This document shows, in pieces, positions 10,060-21,529 of a DNA stretch of 64,000 nucleotides. The position numbers and the translations under genes were made by a program. Source of the stretch: Tupaia tana (taxonomy: Eukaryota; Chordata; Mammalia; Scandentia; Tupaiidae); contig JAKSZU010000018.1 of NCBI GenBank assembly GCA_026018925.1, positions 806,001 through 870,000 on the forward strand. Direction: 5' to 3'. How positions within the stretch are numbered: the stretch's first letter is position 1; the number at the start of each line of letters is the position of its first letter. The notes under the pieces were generated by a model, which saw only the letters and a list, made by a program, of their open reading frames with translations, had not been told where the DNA came from and ran no database searches.

Positions 10060-11643
10060 CAGTTCCTAAACAATAAGTGTCTAGACAGGTCCAAGTGAAC
10101 AGGATCTAAACACCTGAATACAATTAGGGTCAGAATATTCTATTCCCACTGAACCTGATGCACAGAGAGCGAGAATAGAACAGAAGAGAGATTGCAGATC
10201 ACCTCCTCCTGCACGCCTCTGAACGCTCAGACTGAGCTGCAAGAATTAGAAGAGGGACCAGCAGTTAGCGTAATGGCTATGTGGCTGGACTCCCATGCAG
10301 CCGAACGCGGTTCGAGTCCTGGACCCAGTGGCTTAAACTCATGCCAGGCGTGTGTGCCCAAGATCCTGAGAGGAGAAGGGATTGTGGCATGGCCATCTCC
10401 CCTGGGGGGTGATTTCTGGCTTTCTGTCTCTCTGTCTCTGTCTGTCTTTCTGGCTAGCACACGCGCCCTATAGCAAAAACCTCTAAAAAGTAAAAAAAGA
10501 ACAAGAAGAAATGCACCATCCATCAGATGACTAGAAACCACCGCAGGGTCACAAGAAACATGGAAAAAACAAGAAAACACCTCTCCTCCAAGGAAAAATA
10601 ATAATTCCTCTTCATCCTCAGTCAGTATGATGAGATTCATGGAGATAGCTGATAAAGAATTTAGAATTTTCATGGTGACAAAGCTAACAGAGATGGAAGA
10701 GAAGAGAGACAATGAACTACAGAAGAGGCAGGGGAAAGGGGCTGATAAGTTCCAGGAGGTGGGGAAATTCTTGCAAGATCCAAAAGAGGAAATACACATT
10801 ATAAAAAAGAATCGAATGGACCGGTTAGAGATCAAGGCTATCATACAGGAAGTCAACATCTCCCTTGAAAGTATTCAAAGCAGACTAGATCACACAGAAA
10901 ATCGAATCTCAGATGTAGAAGATAGAATCGCTGGCCTAGAAAAATCCACCACGAAGACAGAAAATCGCCCCCCAAAATGAGAATACTATACGAGAAATAC
11001 TAGATACCATCAAACGTCCAAACATCTGGATAACTGGTATCCCAGAAGGTGAAGAGACTCACGAGGGCACTGACGATCTATTCCATGAAATCCTGGAAGA
11101 AAACTTTCCAAACCTAGAGAGGCATTCAAAGATCCAGTCCCAGGAAGCATAAAGGACCCCAGATAGAATCAACCCAAGAAGATCTCCAAGACACATTAAA
11201 GCCAGACTGGCCAAAACCACAGACAAAGACGAGATACTAAGATTGGCAAGAGAGAAACGTCAAGTTACTTACGAAGGACATCCCATCAGGCTAACAGCGG
11301 ACCTCTCATCGGAAACAATGCGAGCGAGGACAGAATAGGAAAATATATTCAAAGTGTTAAAGAAAACGTCATTTCAACCAAGAATTCAACCAATTCTGTA
11401 CCCAGCAAGATTATCCTTCATATGGGAAGAAAAGACAAGAACATTCTCAGATAAACAAAACCTGAAAGAATTTACCAACACCAGACCAGATCTCCAAGAA
11501 GTTCTCAAGGGAGTGCTATATCAGGAAAATTAAATGCAGACACACAGAAATAGGAGTTCAAAAACTAAGAAAAGGGCCAACTTAATCATGGGGAGAAGCC
11601 TGGAGTTGAATATTCTTTCCCAGAATTTAATTGGAAAAATCAA
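10060..11643 (+). mobile_element. LINE-1/HAL1-type ORF1 remnant, interrupted by a SINE
   Basis: An open frame at 10627-10980 gives a coiled-coil-like peptide with RLDHTENRISDVEDRIAGLE. After a frame change the next segment encodes ITGIPEGEE and ENFPNLERH, then AREKRQVTYEGHPIRL, and ends near 11532 with ILYPARLSFIWEE and DLQEVLKGVLYQEN. These are the RNA-binding and C-terminal landmarks of L1 ORF1p. Stop codons, for example at 11150, and frame changes make it inactive. No ORF2 (endonuclease or reverse transcriptase) follows: the frame ends and about 110 bp later a SINE begins. That fits a HAL1-type element or a truncated L1. A SINE-L interrupts the 5' part at 10254-10490. Confidence 0.85.
10254..10490 (+). 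repeat. SINE-L inserted in the L1/HAL1 remnant
   Basis: Runs from gggaccagcagttagcg to ctatagcaaaaacctct. It lacks part of the body present in full copies (the gaatggagga segment is shortened). Confidence 0.88.
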
Positions 11644-11935
11644 AGGACCAGCAGATAGCGCGATGGCTGTGTCGCTGGACTCCCACGTAGTCGACCGCGG
11701 TTCGAGTCCCGGACCCGGTGGCTTAAACTCACACCAGGCGCGTGTGCGTGCGTGCCCAAGATCCCGAGAGGAGAATGGAGGAGAAGGGATTGCGGCGTGG
11801 CCATCCCCCCTGGTGGTGATTTCTCGCTTTCTGTCTCTCTGTCTTTCTGGAGAGCACATGCGCCCTATAGCAAAAACCTCTAAAAAATAAATAAATAGAT
11901 AAATAAATAAATAAATAAATAAATCTTTTAGAAAT
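11644..11935 (+). repeat. SINE-L, outer part of left palindrome arm
   Basis: Starts ggaccagcagatagcgcg and ends ctctaaaaaataaataaata. It shares the rare variant gagagcacatgcgccc with the reversed copy at 12700-12975. Confidence 0.92.
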
Positions 11936-12276
11936 TGGGAAGATCAAACCACAACAGAAGATAGGTTACGTACGTGAGACTGAACTGGTGAAATACCACT
12001 TTATGACTTTTGACTAAAACATGGCGGATTTTCTTCTAGGCTTTGTTTTCCGGTTTTAAGGATTTTTGTCTTCTCTTGAGCTGCCGATAGCTTCATGTAC
12101 GTACTATTTGAACAGAATCCTAACCTGTTTCCTGGCTTTAAGTTTTAAGCATATTTCCATAGCATTTGTTTGATTTATTAAAGCTAAATCTGCTTTTCTT
12201 GAAATTAAAAAATATAGTAAAAAATAAAATGAAATAAATAAAAAGTAACACGAGCACTTTAGAAACAGTTCAGCTA

Positions 12277-12500
12277 CGGGGCCAGCAGATGGCGAAATGG
12301 TGACATCACTGGGCTCCACGTAGCCGGCAGCGGTTTGCCCGATCCAGCGACTTAAAAACTCATGCCAGGTACATGTGCGTGTGTGCCCAAGATCCCGAGA
12401 GGAGAAGGGATTGCGGTGTGGCCGTCCCCCCGGGGGCGATTTTTCACTGTCTCTCCGGCAAGTGCATGTGCCCTATAGTAAAAATCTCTCCAAAAAACCA
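12277..12500 (+). repeat. SINE-L in palindrome spacer
   Basis: Diverged head ggggccagcagatggcg; the tail reads ccctatagtaaaaatctctcc. Confidence 0.85.
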
Positions 12501-12519
12501 CCCAAACAGTCATGCTGCT

Positions 12520-12612
12520 TCAGGTGGTGTGGTGGTTAAGGTCCGGACTCCCACATGGCCGACTGCGGTTCGAATTCTGGACCTGGTGGATTGTTTTCTC
12601 ACTTTCCCTTTA
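12520..12612 (+). repeat. SINE-S truncated at the palindrome junction
   Basis: The head is normal (ggtggttaaggtccgg, ggttcgaattctgg). The CT-rich part stops at ctttccctttagtcaaaag, where the right arm of the inverted duplication begins. Confidence 0.8.
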
Positions 12613-12699
12613 GTCAAAAGTCATAAAGTGGTATTTTACCAGTTCAGTCTCACGTACGTAACCTATCTTCTGTTGTGGTTCGATCTTCCCAATTTCTAA

Positions 12700-12975
12700 A
12701 AGATTTATTTATTTATTTATTTATTTTTTAGAGGTTTTTGCTATAGGGCGCATGTGCTCTCCAGAAAGACAGAGAGACAGAGAGACAGAAAGCGAGAAAT
12801 CACCCCCCGGGGCAATGGCCACGCCACAATCCCTTCTCCTCCATTCTCCTCCGGGATCTTGGGCACGCACGCACACGCGCCCTGCGTGAGTTTAAGCCAC
12901 CAAGTCCGAGACTCGAACCACAGTCGACTACATGGGAGTCCAGCGACATAGCCATTACGCTAACTGCTGGTCCCA
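12700..12975 (-). repeat. SINE-L, outer part of right palindrome arm
   Basis: A reversed copy of the SINE at 11644-11935 joined to the same flanking (aaat)n and unique sequence. It differs from its partner more than the unique arms do, mainly at CpG sites. Confidence 0.92.
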
Positions 12976-12991
12976 AAAGTAAGCAAATCTT

Positions 12992-13246
12992 TTTATTTAT
13001 TTTTTTTTGAGAGAGGTTTTTGCTATAGTGCGCGTGCGCTCACCAGGCAGAGAGACAGAGAGATAGAAAGCGAGACATCACTCCCCAGAGGGGATGGCCA
13101 CGCTGCAATCCCTCCTCCTCCATTCTCCTCTGGAATCTTGGGCACGCATGCACATGCGCCTGGCGTGAGTTTAAGCCACTGGGTCCAAACTGCGGTTGAC
13201 TGCATGGGAGTCCAGCGACATAGCCATTATGCTACCTGCTGGTCCC
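12992..13246 (-). repeat. SINE-L with target-site duplication
   Basis: Complete copy flanked by aaaagtaagcaaat on the left and aaaagtaagtaaat on the right, a near-perfect target-site duplication. Confidence 0.92.
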
Positions 13247-13261
13247 AAAAGTAAGTAAATA

Positions 13262-16200
13262 TTAAAAAACACAAAGCACCTATCCTGTTTTAAAACCCTT
13301 ATTGAAGGACGCCCTCGATACCTCCGCTGGCTGTGGGCGGTGGGGCCCGTGTGTGTGATGGGGACCCCTCTTCCCTGACACACTCCCCCGTGCCTTCTTG
13401 TGTCGTGTGCTTGCCGTGTGCCACCTACCCTCCTGTCATGTGGCCCCCCGGGGATGCGGTGGACGTGTACCTGCGACAGCCCCTCTGCTCCCTGGCGCTG
13501 CCCACTGGTCTTCCAGCCCCTCTCCCTGCTGGGCAGGACCCTGTGCTCGGCCACTGCAGCCGCGTGGGGGCATCTCTGCTTTCAGTTGCTTTTTGCCTCT
13601 TTTAAGGTCTCAGCCGTGGGGCGCCTGCACTCTCCAGAGAGAGCCTGGCCCAGGAAGTTGGTCTTGGAGTCACTGTCACGAGCGACCGGGAGGGGCTGGC
13701 ACGGTCCAGAGCGTGAGCTTCGGGGCCGGACAGCCCAGCTCTGCAGCCGCTGGTCCAAGGCTCCTGCCCAGGCTCTCCCCGCTGCAGGGCTGACGCGCCT
13801 CGAGGGGCGGGCCCCGGCCTGGGTGGACAGAGGTGGCCGGCGAGATGCCGTGTGGCTCTGCCCCTCCCCCTGGCTCTGGTCCAGACACACCGTGGCGGGG
13901 CCCCACAAGGCCTTGGTGCCCACTGGCCGAGCCCCAGACGCGGCAAGGCAGAGGCCGGCCGGCTGCCCGGGGGAGCACTCGTGCCCGACCGTGCCGACTG
14001 TCCGCTGGGCTGCTGACTGCTGGCGCTGCCCACTGCCCACGACAGGTCCTCGGGCCTGCCCACAACGGGGAGGGAAACCGGGCTCCAGGCAGTCGTGCGC
14101 AGGCTCCCGCCACTAGCCCAGGCACCTCCCTGAGCATGCTGGGTGCCACCGGGCGCCACTCAGTCGTTGGCCTGAACCCTCTCACTTCCCGCGAAGGCGC
14201 GAGGCTGGCCTCCCTCGCCATGCCCAGGACACCGTGGAGATGTCACAGGGGCCACACCCCTCCCAGCTGGCACCTGCTCACTGGCCGCATGGCCGCATGA
14301 AGACGGACAGGAGGGAGGTCTCGGGGCCACCAGCCCCAGAGCACCAGAGGCAGCCCACAGCGAGAGGCGGTCTCCAGGCCCACAGCCCTCACCCTCGAGC
14401 TCACGCCACAGAGCACGTGCAGACACGAGGGTGCACACACAGACACCCCCACCAACAGGCACAGTGCACGCACACAAACACGCAGGCGTGCAGGCGTGCA
14501 GACGCGCCCTGGCTCGGCACGCCCACCGTGATGTGGCTGCCTGCGTGCGGCCACCAGTAGACACTGACCCCGTGCCTGGGTACTGCGGCTTCTGCACCGG
14601 CCACCTGCCGCCCACAGCACACAGACTGTCAGTCACGGACACTTGGGTGTGCCACAGCTATGAGTTGCAGACATACTCAGGAACACACGTGTCACGCGCT
14701 GCGAGCACGGCCCAGCTCCCCACACTTGGCCCAGGCAGGAGCACCCGGCTCTCCTGGGCCCTCTTGGCTCCTACCGGGCCCACGAGGGCCGTGGCCTCGC
14801 CCTGGCCCTCAGCCCCCGCCCTGGCCCTGGAGAAGCCGGTGGCTCGCGGCAGCTTCAGCCCGGCTTCCCCTGCTCCAGACGGCTGTGTGCCTCGGAGTCC
14901 GCACAGCCAGGCCCCATGCTGACCTCAGCCCCAACACCTCGCTCCCCACGTCCGCGCTGGCGACACCCTGCCCTCCAGGCCGGGGGCTCCCCGTGTCCCT
15001 GGCACCCCACAGCCCCCGCGGACCGCCCACCGCAGGCTCTACCCTGTCGGAACTTCCCACCAGCCTTAGCTCCTCGCCCCATCTCCAGACACTGCCCCAG
15101 AAGAGACCCTCGGAGCCTGCCCGGAGCTGGTACCCCACCCACAGAACCCCTCACCTTTCAGGCACCCTCATGCCCCTGAGGCCCCCACTGGCGTCCCCAA
15201 CAAGATGCTCCCCAGGGGAGGGGCCTTCTGCCCTTCGAGGGTGCCCTGGCAGGTGGCCAGCTCCCAAACCACCGCTCCCTGCTCCCCGAGACTCACCCTG
15301 GGCAGGAAAGGCTGCTGAGTGAGGGGGGCCTGCCGCCCCAAGCCCCAGGACAGACCCGCCTCCGCCTCCCCTGGGTCAAGGCCTTGGTGGGGGGGTTGTT
15401 TCTGTTTTTTTCCCTCACGTTTAGCCCCTCCCTGAGTTCTGTAGCTGCAAAAAACCCACTTCTTTAAAAGAAAGCCCTGGGGCCTCCGTAGCCCATAACG
15501 CAGGAGCACTGCACCCGGGGTAAATGAGTCCCACGTGTCATCTGGTTCTCGTTTCTGAAGACACGCAGCCCGAGCCAGGCTGGCGTGTGTGGCCCGTCCC
15601 GTCCATTTCTGGGGCTCTGTCCTGGGCAGGCAGGAAAGGCCCGTGCTCGGCCGCCGTGGGCCCGCCATGTGAGGAGGTGGGCAGGGGCTGGGGAGAGGCC
15701 ACGAGGCGCCTGCGCCTGGAGCAGAGTCGCGCCTCCCTGCGCCTGCCCACCCGAGTCCCCGCCGGGCCCTCAGCTACCTCCCGCGTGGCTCTCGGCCTGG
15801 ACCCCAGAGCCGGACCGGGTGGGCCTCTGCCCCGCTCCCAGCTAAGGACCAGGAGAAGTCATGGATCGGAATGTCCTCTGGCAGAACGACAGGGACTTTC
15901 GAAATCGGGGAGGGTCTGCGTAGAGCCGGCTCAGCTGGAAGCCGGACTCTGCCCTGCGGCCTCGAAACTCAGGCTGCGGTGGGGCTGTGTCTAGCGGACT
16001 CCAGGAGGAGAGGCTGGGCCTGTCCCTTCCCAAGGCAGGGGCCCCGGGGCCCGACCCCCAGGCAGCTGGGGGAGACGTGTGGGACACCTCATCCTCTCTG
16101 CCCTGGGGGGCTGGTCTCTCCCAGAGCCGTGCCCCACGAGCAGAGTCCTCTCTGGGTCCCGAGGGAGACCTCGCCAGAGCGGGGGGCTGCAGAGCCGGTG

Positions 16201-17980
16201 GGTGGACGGGGCCACGCCCAGCTGCCACTGCAGTGAATCAGGCTGCCCCCGCCCGTGGAGCCGGCAGGCCAGCCTGGGGTACGCAGGCGTCCTCGCGGTG
16301 AGGACCAAGCAAAGGCCCGTCCTCGTGGAGCCGGGGAGTCGCTCTGGGGGGGGGGGGCTGGGAGGAGCCGAGACGGTTCAGGCCAGGAGGGCCAAGGGCC
16401 TGCAGTCAGTGGAGGGAGCTTTGGGGCCTTTTCTGAGCCGGGAAGACCCTCGCATGTCGGGGGGAGGTGGGGAGAAGGCCGGTGGCAGAGAGGTTTCCAC
16501 TTCCCACGTTCCCATCGGGTTGTCAGGACAGCCCTGGAGCATTTTAGCAGAGAAGGACGCCCCAGCTTTCCGGTGACCCGGCACTCGGTACAGCCTGAGG
16601 CTTCCCAGCCGCATTGGACAGAGGGTTCCGCGGCTCAAGCAGCCTCCCCACTTACGGGGCCCCCTCCACCCCCGGGGTACACAGGCTCCCCCTTGGGGCT
16701 GGCCTTCCAGGAGGGACAGGGACAGGCCAGGATGTGGCCATCTGTGTTCTGAGAGTCCCCAGCCAGACCCTGACCTAGGCCACGGGAGGGGACCCTTCCA
16801 GACCGCGGGCTCCAGGTGAGTCCTCACGGCTGAGAGGAGCCGGCAAGCCCCAGCCCGGGGTTGCAGCAGGCAGAGACCCCAGCTCCTCTGGGCATGGTGC
16901 TGCCTGGCCAGGGCTCCTTGGTGACATCTCCTCCATTCTTTCTGGGACTCAGAGGCTCTGGGTCCCCCAAAACAACTGGCCCCATGCGTGTCCCCACGCA
17001 CAGACACAGCCTGGCCCGGCGGAGGACAGCTGAGGGGAACAGCCCCGCCGGCATGGCCGTGGGTCCCAGAGGGCTGTCGCTCGTCAGGAGGAGGCAGCGA
17101 GGTTCAGGGTCCTCGAGGGCAAGGCCACTGCCGGCCTGAGCCCCTGGGAAGGCCCCAGGCCCAGCAGCCTCTGCTGCCACTGCCCCGACAGTCTTTGTGT
17201 CTGACACAGAGGGGCCCGATGGACAGGGGGACGCTCAGGGACAGAGGCTCACGGCACACGCCTGGCGGTCCCGCCCCAGCCCCCACTCTCCCATGCACTT
17301 ACGACACCCCTGCATGTAGAATTTCCACGGGCCAGCCGGGGCACAAGGGCCTCCAGGAGGCCCGGGCTTAGTCCGAGGTGAGGAGGCGAGAAGCCACGCG
17401 TGCTGCACAGGTGGAGAGGGATGGCAGAAGGTGGGGCGCCCCGCGGACCCGGCTGGTGCGCTGGCACCATGCAAAACAGTGCTCGAGAAGCCAGACCCAC
17501 ATGGGGACCGTGGCCGGTCAACCCAAAACGCGCTGGCCTGGAGGGGGGACGGCACGTGGCCAGGCCTCGTGGAAGGCCTGTCTCGCCCTTGGACATGTGC
17601 TCATGCTCTGTCTTTTTAAATTCCTGGTAGCAAGCGTGTGAGCACGTGTGTGGAAGAGCTGGACACGTACTCCCAGCCGTCAGGCCTCACCACGGCCCCG
17701 CCAGCCCTCCAGTCCTCAGGGTCCTGGCACCTGCACACGTCGCGCCAGGGTTCAGGTGGACCAAGGCTGGGGTCTGGACTTGTGGCCAGCCTGTCCCAGC
17801 GTCACAGTTCAACATGCCGCCCGCAGGGAGGGAGGCTGGGCTGCCCCGGCCCTGGGAGGGACTGTGCAGTGCAGACCCGGCAGCCTGAGGCCCTCAGCCC
17901 CCGCAGATGCTGTCTGCAGGTCGCACCAGCGCTGCGCGGCCAGGAGGAGCGGTGAGGTACATGCGACCGGCCGGACTCGG
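13262..17980. other. GC-rich intergenic DNA, no gene recognised
   Basis: Almost free of SINEs. I looked on the minus strand for copine exons (CPNE7 lies here in human) and found none. Many long open frames exist on both strands, but they follow GC content and show no known domain. Short simple runs include caggcgtg near 14485 and a G-run near 16345. Confidence 0.5.
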
Positions 17981-17984
17981 GGAC

Positions 17985-18135
17985 GCCCGCGTGGGGGTGG
18001 CCACGCACCCTCCCTTCTCCACGGCCCCTCCTCAGGGTCCCAGGCTCGTGCACACACGTACCCCGTGTTTCTCAAGCCTCCAGGACTCAGATTGCGCTGT
18101 GGGCCAAGTGAGATCCGGCTGCCTTAACCACCTAC
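17985..18135 (-). repeat. SINE-L, old and diverged
   Basis: Recognisable pieces in order are ggtggccacgcaccctccct, agggtcccaggctcgtgcac, tctcaagcctccaggactc and gccttaaccacct. Confidence 0.65.
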
Positions 18136-19188
18136 AGACTACGGAGCCGGCTCAACAATTTAAATGTAAATTTTTGGTTCACACTCGCTGTCCACACCTG
18201 CTGTCCACTCCCTGTCCCGATGTCCCCTCCTGCCCTCCTGACACAGCTGTGTGAGGACAGGACGAGGCCAGCGCTCAGCCCCGTGGCCCAGCCCCGTTGT
18301 CCTCAAGGCCGCAGGGCCCGGCCCCCTGTCCCATCCACACTGGCCACCTGGCCAGCTGGCCTTTACGTGGCTGGGCCCCGGGTCTACACGGACTCTCGCT
18401 CTCTCACTTGCCCTGGCCCTCCCCAAAGCCCCCTCCACCCTCCTGGAGGCTGGAACGACTCATTATTCCTGACAGGCAGCCCGTGGGCGGTCAGTGCGGC
18501 CCTTCCTCCTCCCGCCCACCCCATCAGGACCCAGCAGGCCTGGCCCCGACCTGCAGTCAGCCGGCGGGACGTGGCCCTGACGCATGGTCCCCACCCTCCA
18601 GTCCATCGCCCATAGCCCTGCTGGCCGGACAGGGAGCCCCCCCATCCCCTAGCTCCTCAGGTCTGTGACGTGGCCCAGACCCAGCCTTGCCGGGGCCGGC
18701 AGGGTCGAGCCGTTCTCCGACCCACGCCCCTGAGCACCGCCCGTCCTGCGTCTTCCGTGGCTGCCGCCCTCGCTGGGAGGGACAGAGGGCCCTGCAGGCT
18801 CCCCTGGGAAGTCGCTTCACTGGAGCAGCCACTCTGCTTCCTCACCGCCAGCCCTGGCCAGGCGCGGCCCGCAGACCCTGCACGCTCACCCATGCCCTGC
18901 CTCCAGGAGCGAGGCCAGCTCTGTAAACCGAGGCGCAGACCACACGCCAGGGCTGGCTAACAGGTGCAGCGGGGCCCAGCCCAGGCCACGGGCCTCCAGA
19001 GGCTTCCGGATGTGCACCTTGACCACGGGAGAGGAGGGACCCACCTGCTTCCAGGGGCTCCCAGTGCCCCCGAGCCCCCCAGAACAGCCTGTCCCCATTG
19101 CCCCCAACCCCAACCCTCACCCTTCTCCCAGGGCTGCTCGCCTGGGTGGGCCCTGCTGCGCCCCCTCCGTCCTCGGCAGTTACCAGGG

Positions 19189-19256
19189 CGCGGAGCCAGT
19201 CGGGACCCATCGGGAAATCCACCACGTTGTAGACCGAGACGGGGAGAGGCCTGCTG
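19189..19256 (-). pseudogene. Possible amidase-signature (FAAH-like) exon relic
   Basis: On the minus strand a candidate exon with an acceptor (ctccagcag) and donor (gtaact) encodes PVSVYNVVDFPMGPDW. If read on, it continues LRALVTAED. The pattern YNxxDFPxG followed by TAED resembles the C-terminal region of fatty-acid amide hydrolase. It has a one-residue insertion, and I could not find the neighbouring conserved segments (serine-glycine signature, GLPVAVQC). It could be chance or a decayed gene copy. Confidence 0.25.
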
Positions 19257-19449
19257 GAGACACTCGGGTGGAGCCCCAGGGCACCAACCCACCTCCCCGG
19301 GTTCAGACAGCAGCCACCGAGCCTCAGGGGAGGCCGGAGCCGAGTCCCCATGGAAGACCCTACCAGTGGGCTGCGCTCCGTGCCCCGAAGGCCTTAGCTG
19401 CCCTGCCCTTTAGCGATGGGGCTCGGGGAGGGCTCAAGGGTTGTGTCCC

Positions 19450-19640
19450 CGGCAGTCCTGGCGGCCTAGTGGTTAGGGCTGGCTGGTCATTTGGGATCCT
19501 GGCCCCGGGGCGGGGGGGGGCTTGAAAACGTCACGCGTGTGGCCCACATCCCTACAGGACGGAGAAGCGGAGAAGGGAGGTGGCGTGGCCACGCCCAGTG
19601 GGGATGCCCCATCTCTCGACTCTCCCCTGGCTGTGACAGG
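19450..19640 (+). repeat. SINE-L, old and diverged
   Basis: Order of parts is kept: ggcggcctagtggttagggc, then ggagaagggaggtggcgtgg, then a CT-rich end. The box B region is gone. Confidence 0.6.
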
Positions 19641-21110
19641 GTGCCCTGCAGCCCTCGCAGTCACCGATCTTTGAAACGTCATCTCACTGGGGGAGACTAA
19701 GCCTAGACACAGGGACCGAAGCCGTGCCGCCGGGAAACGTTTAACCCGGGAGACAAGGGTGGCCGGGGCCTGGCTGGCAACGCCTGACCCAGAGTCACTC
19801 CCAGGGACCCGCAGGCGGAGCTGACCTGGTACTGGCCCGGCGGGCTCGTAGCAGGTCAGGACGGGCCGCCGAGGCCGCTGTCCTCAGCGCCAGTCGGAAG
19901 CTTCTGCTCTGGGATAGGCTTCCCAGGGGAGCGGGGAGGGCACGGAATGCCCTCACGGGGTCCGAGACTGCGCCCGAAGCCATCTCCGACATAGCCCTTA
20001 CGCTGACTGCTGGCCCCTCGATGCCATTTTGCGAGTTATAGATAAGACTCTTACGACACCCCAGGAGGGCGTTAGAGTCGCCTTGTCCCCCACCCTGGCC
20101 TTGCAGGTGGGCTGCTTGGTTTTCATTCGCCGAAAATCCAACAAACTTCCCACCAAGGGGAACCGACAGGCTGAAAGTTCTGAACTGGGCTCAAGAGCTA
20201 CATCTTGGGCCCTCCAGGAAGGCTTCCTGGAGGAAGGGGCAAATAGGCTGAGCCCCAAAGGACACGTAGGACTAACTACTTGAGTGAAAAGCACGAAAGC
20301 AGTTTTAGGAGCTGCAGGTCCTGCCCCAGGCTCAGGACGACAGAAAAGGCACAGGTTCAAAGATGGGCCTCGGTAAATGACGGTGTGGTGAAGCTCCCTG
20401 CGTCTGGAATCTGTGGGTGCCCGTGACACCCCTGCCCACGACCATCTGCTTCTAGCTCCAGCTCCTGCCTGCACTCTGCCAGGCCTGGGCTCCCAGGGTG
20501 ACCCTCTCTCAGGAAGTCACCTTACAGCAGCCAGCCCCAGCCAGCCCCAGCCCGAGGACCCCAACCCCAGCCCAGGCCCTCGGGAGCACTCACCAGCCTC
20601 CTTGAGCGGGTTTGTGGCAGGCGGGCCCTCTGAGAGCTCCTCTCCAGACTGACAGCTGCAGGCCTGCCACCTGCCTCTCCTCCCAGGCCTCTCCCCAGGA
20701 AGGTGAGACACCCCATTTCCGCTCTGCAGGGCTCTCTGCCGGGTGGGGGAGGGGAGCGGCAGGGCAAGGACAGAAGGCAGGACGCTGGGGGGTCGTCTCC
20801 ACAGGGTGGACGGTTCTCTTCCTGGCCTCCCCGTTTCCTGTGGCCATCCCAGCAGGGTTCCGAGGACGGGTGGGGACACGCCAAACCCCAACGCGAGCTC
20901 CAAGGACTGCCCTGTCACCTCTGGTTCAGACTGCGCATGTGAACCTGTCAGGCCTCCTCATTCCAAACACTTACTCATTTATTTAGAGGTGCCCTCAGCG
21001 GGGTCTGGCCAGGCCGCAGTGCCCACCCCCACAGCCTCCAGCCAGCCAGGGCCCAGCGTGTCCACGCGTGGGGTGTGTCCCTGCTCTGGGGTGGCCGTGC
21101 GGTCCCCGCT
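19640..21110. other. Intergenic DNA without recognised gene
   Basis: Moderately GC-rich unique sequence. A short (ccagcc)n-like run lies near 20525-20560. No conserved exon was seen on either strand. Confidence 0.4.
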
Positions 21111-21114
21111 CTTC

Positions 21115-21348
21115 TCATTGATTTAAATCGCCAGAGGATGCGTGCGCCCACCAGAGAGACAGAGACGGAGGGGGGAGAGCACCCCCACGGGCACGGTCTC
21201 CCACAAGCCCATCTGCATTGGCCAGCCGGCCAGGACTCTGGGCACAGGCACACATGCTGGGGTGTCTTCCCAGCCGTCAGGGCCGGATTCGACTCAGCCA
21301 GCCACGTGGCACCGGCTCGTCCTAACCACTAGGCGACAGCTGCCTCCC
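21115..21348 (-). repeat. SINE-L, old and diverged
   Basis: Pieces in order are caccagagagacagagacgg, a CCCCCACGGG hairpin relic, ggactctgggcacaggcaca and cctaaccactaggcgacagc. Confidence 0.65.
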
Positions 21349-21529
21349 ACTCGCTTTGTTCGCCGGCGGGAGGAAGGGTGAGAGTGAGACAGCACTCCTG
21401 GGGGAGCCCTTCTGGGACTTTGGGCACAGCCTGGCGCGCTTCCCTGGAGGAGTCTGACCCGGCGGGGCTCCAGGACCCATCCGAGCCCTTTGACCTTTGA
21501 GCTCCGCTTCCGGTTGGTTCAGTACGTTG

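Larger units (their letters stand above)
11644..12977. repeat. Inverted duplication (arms about 370 bp, spacer about 595 bp)
   Basis: Left arm 11644-12017 and right arm 12613-12977 are inverted copies. Each has a SINE-L, an (aaat)n tail and a 95-bp unique stretch containing gataggttacgtacgtgaga. The unique stretches differ at about 2 of 96 positions. The spacer holds AT-rich sequence, one SINE-L and one truncated SINE-S whose tail runs into the right arm. Confidence 0.9.

Noticed and set aside
13400-14300. Overlapping 150-240 aa frames on both strands
   Set aside because: GC-rich low-complexity sequence with frames open on both strands at once; no conserved motif, and no copine or sulfotransferase signature.
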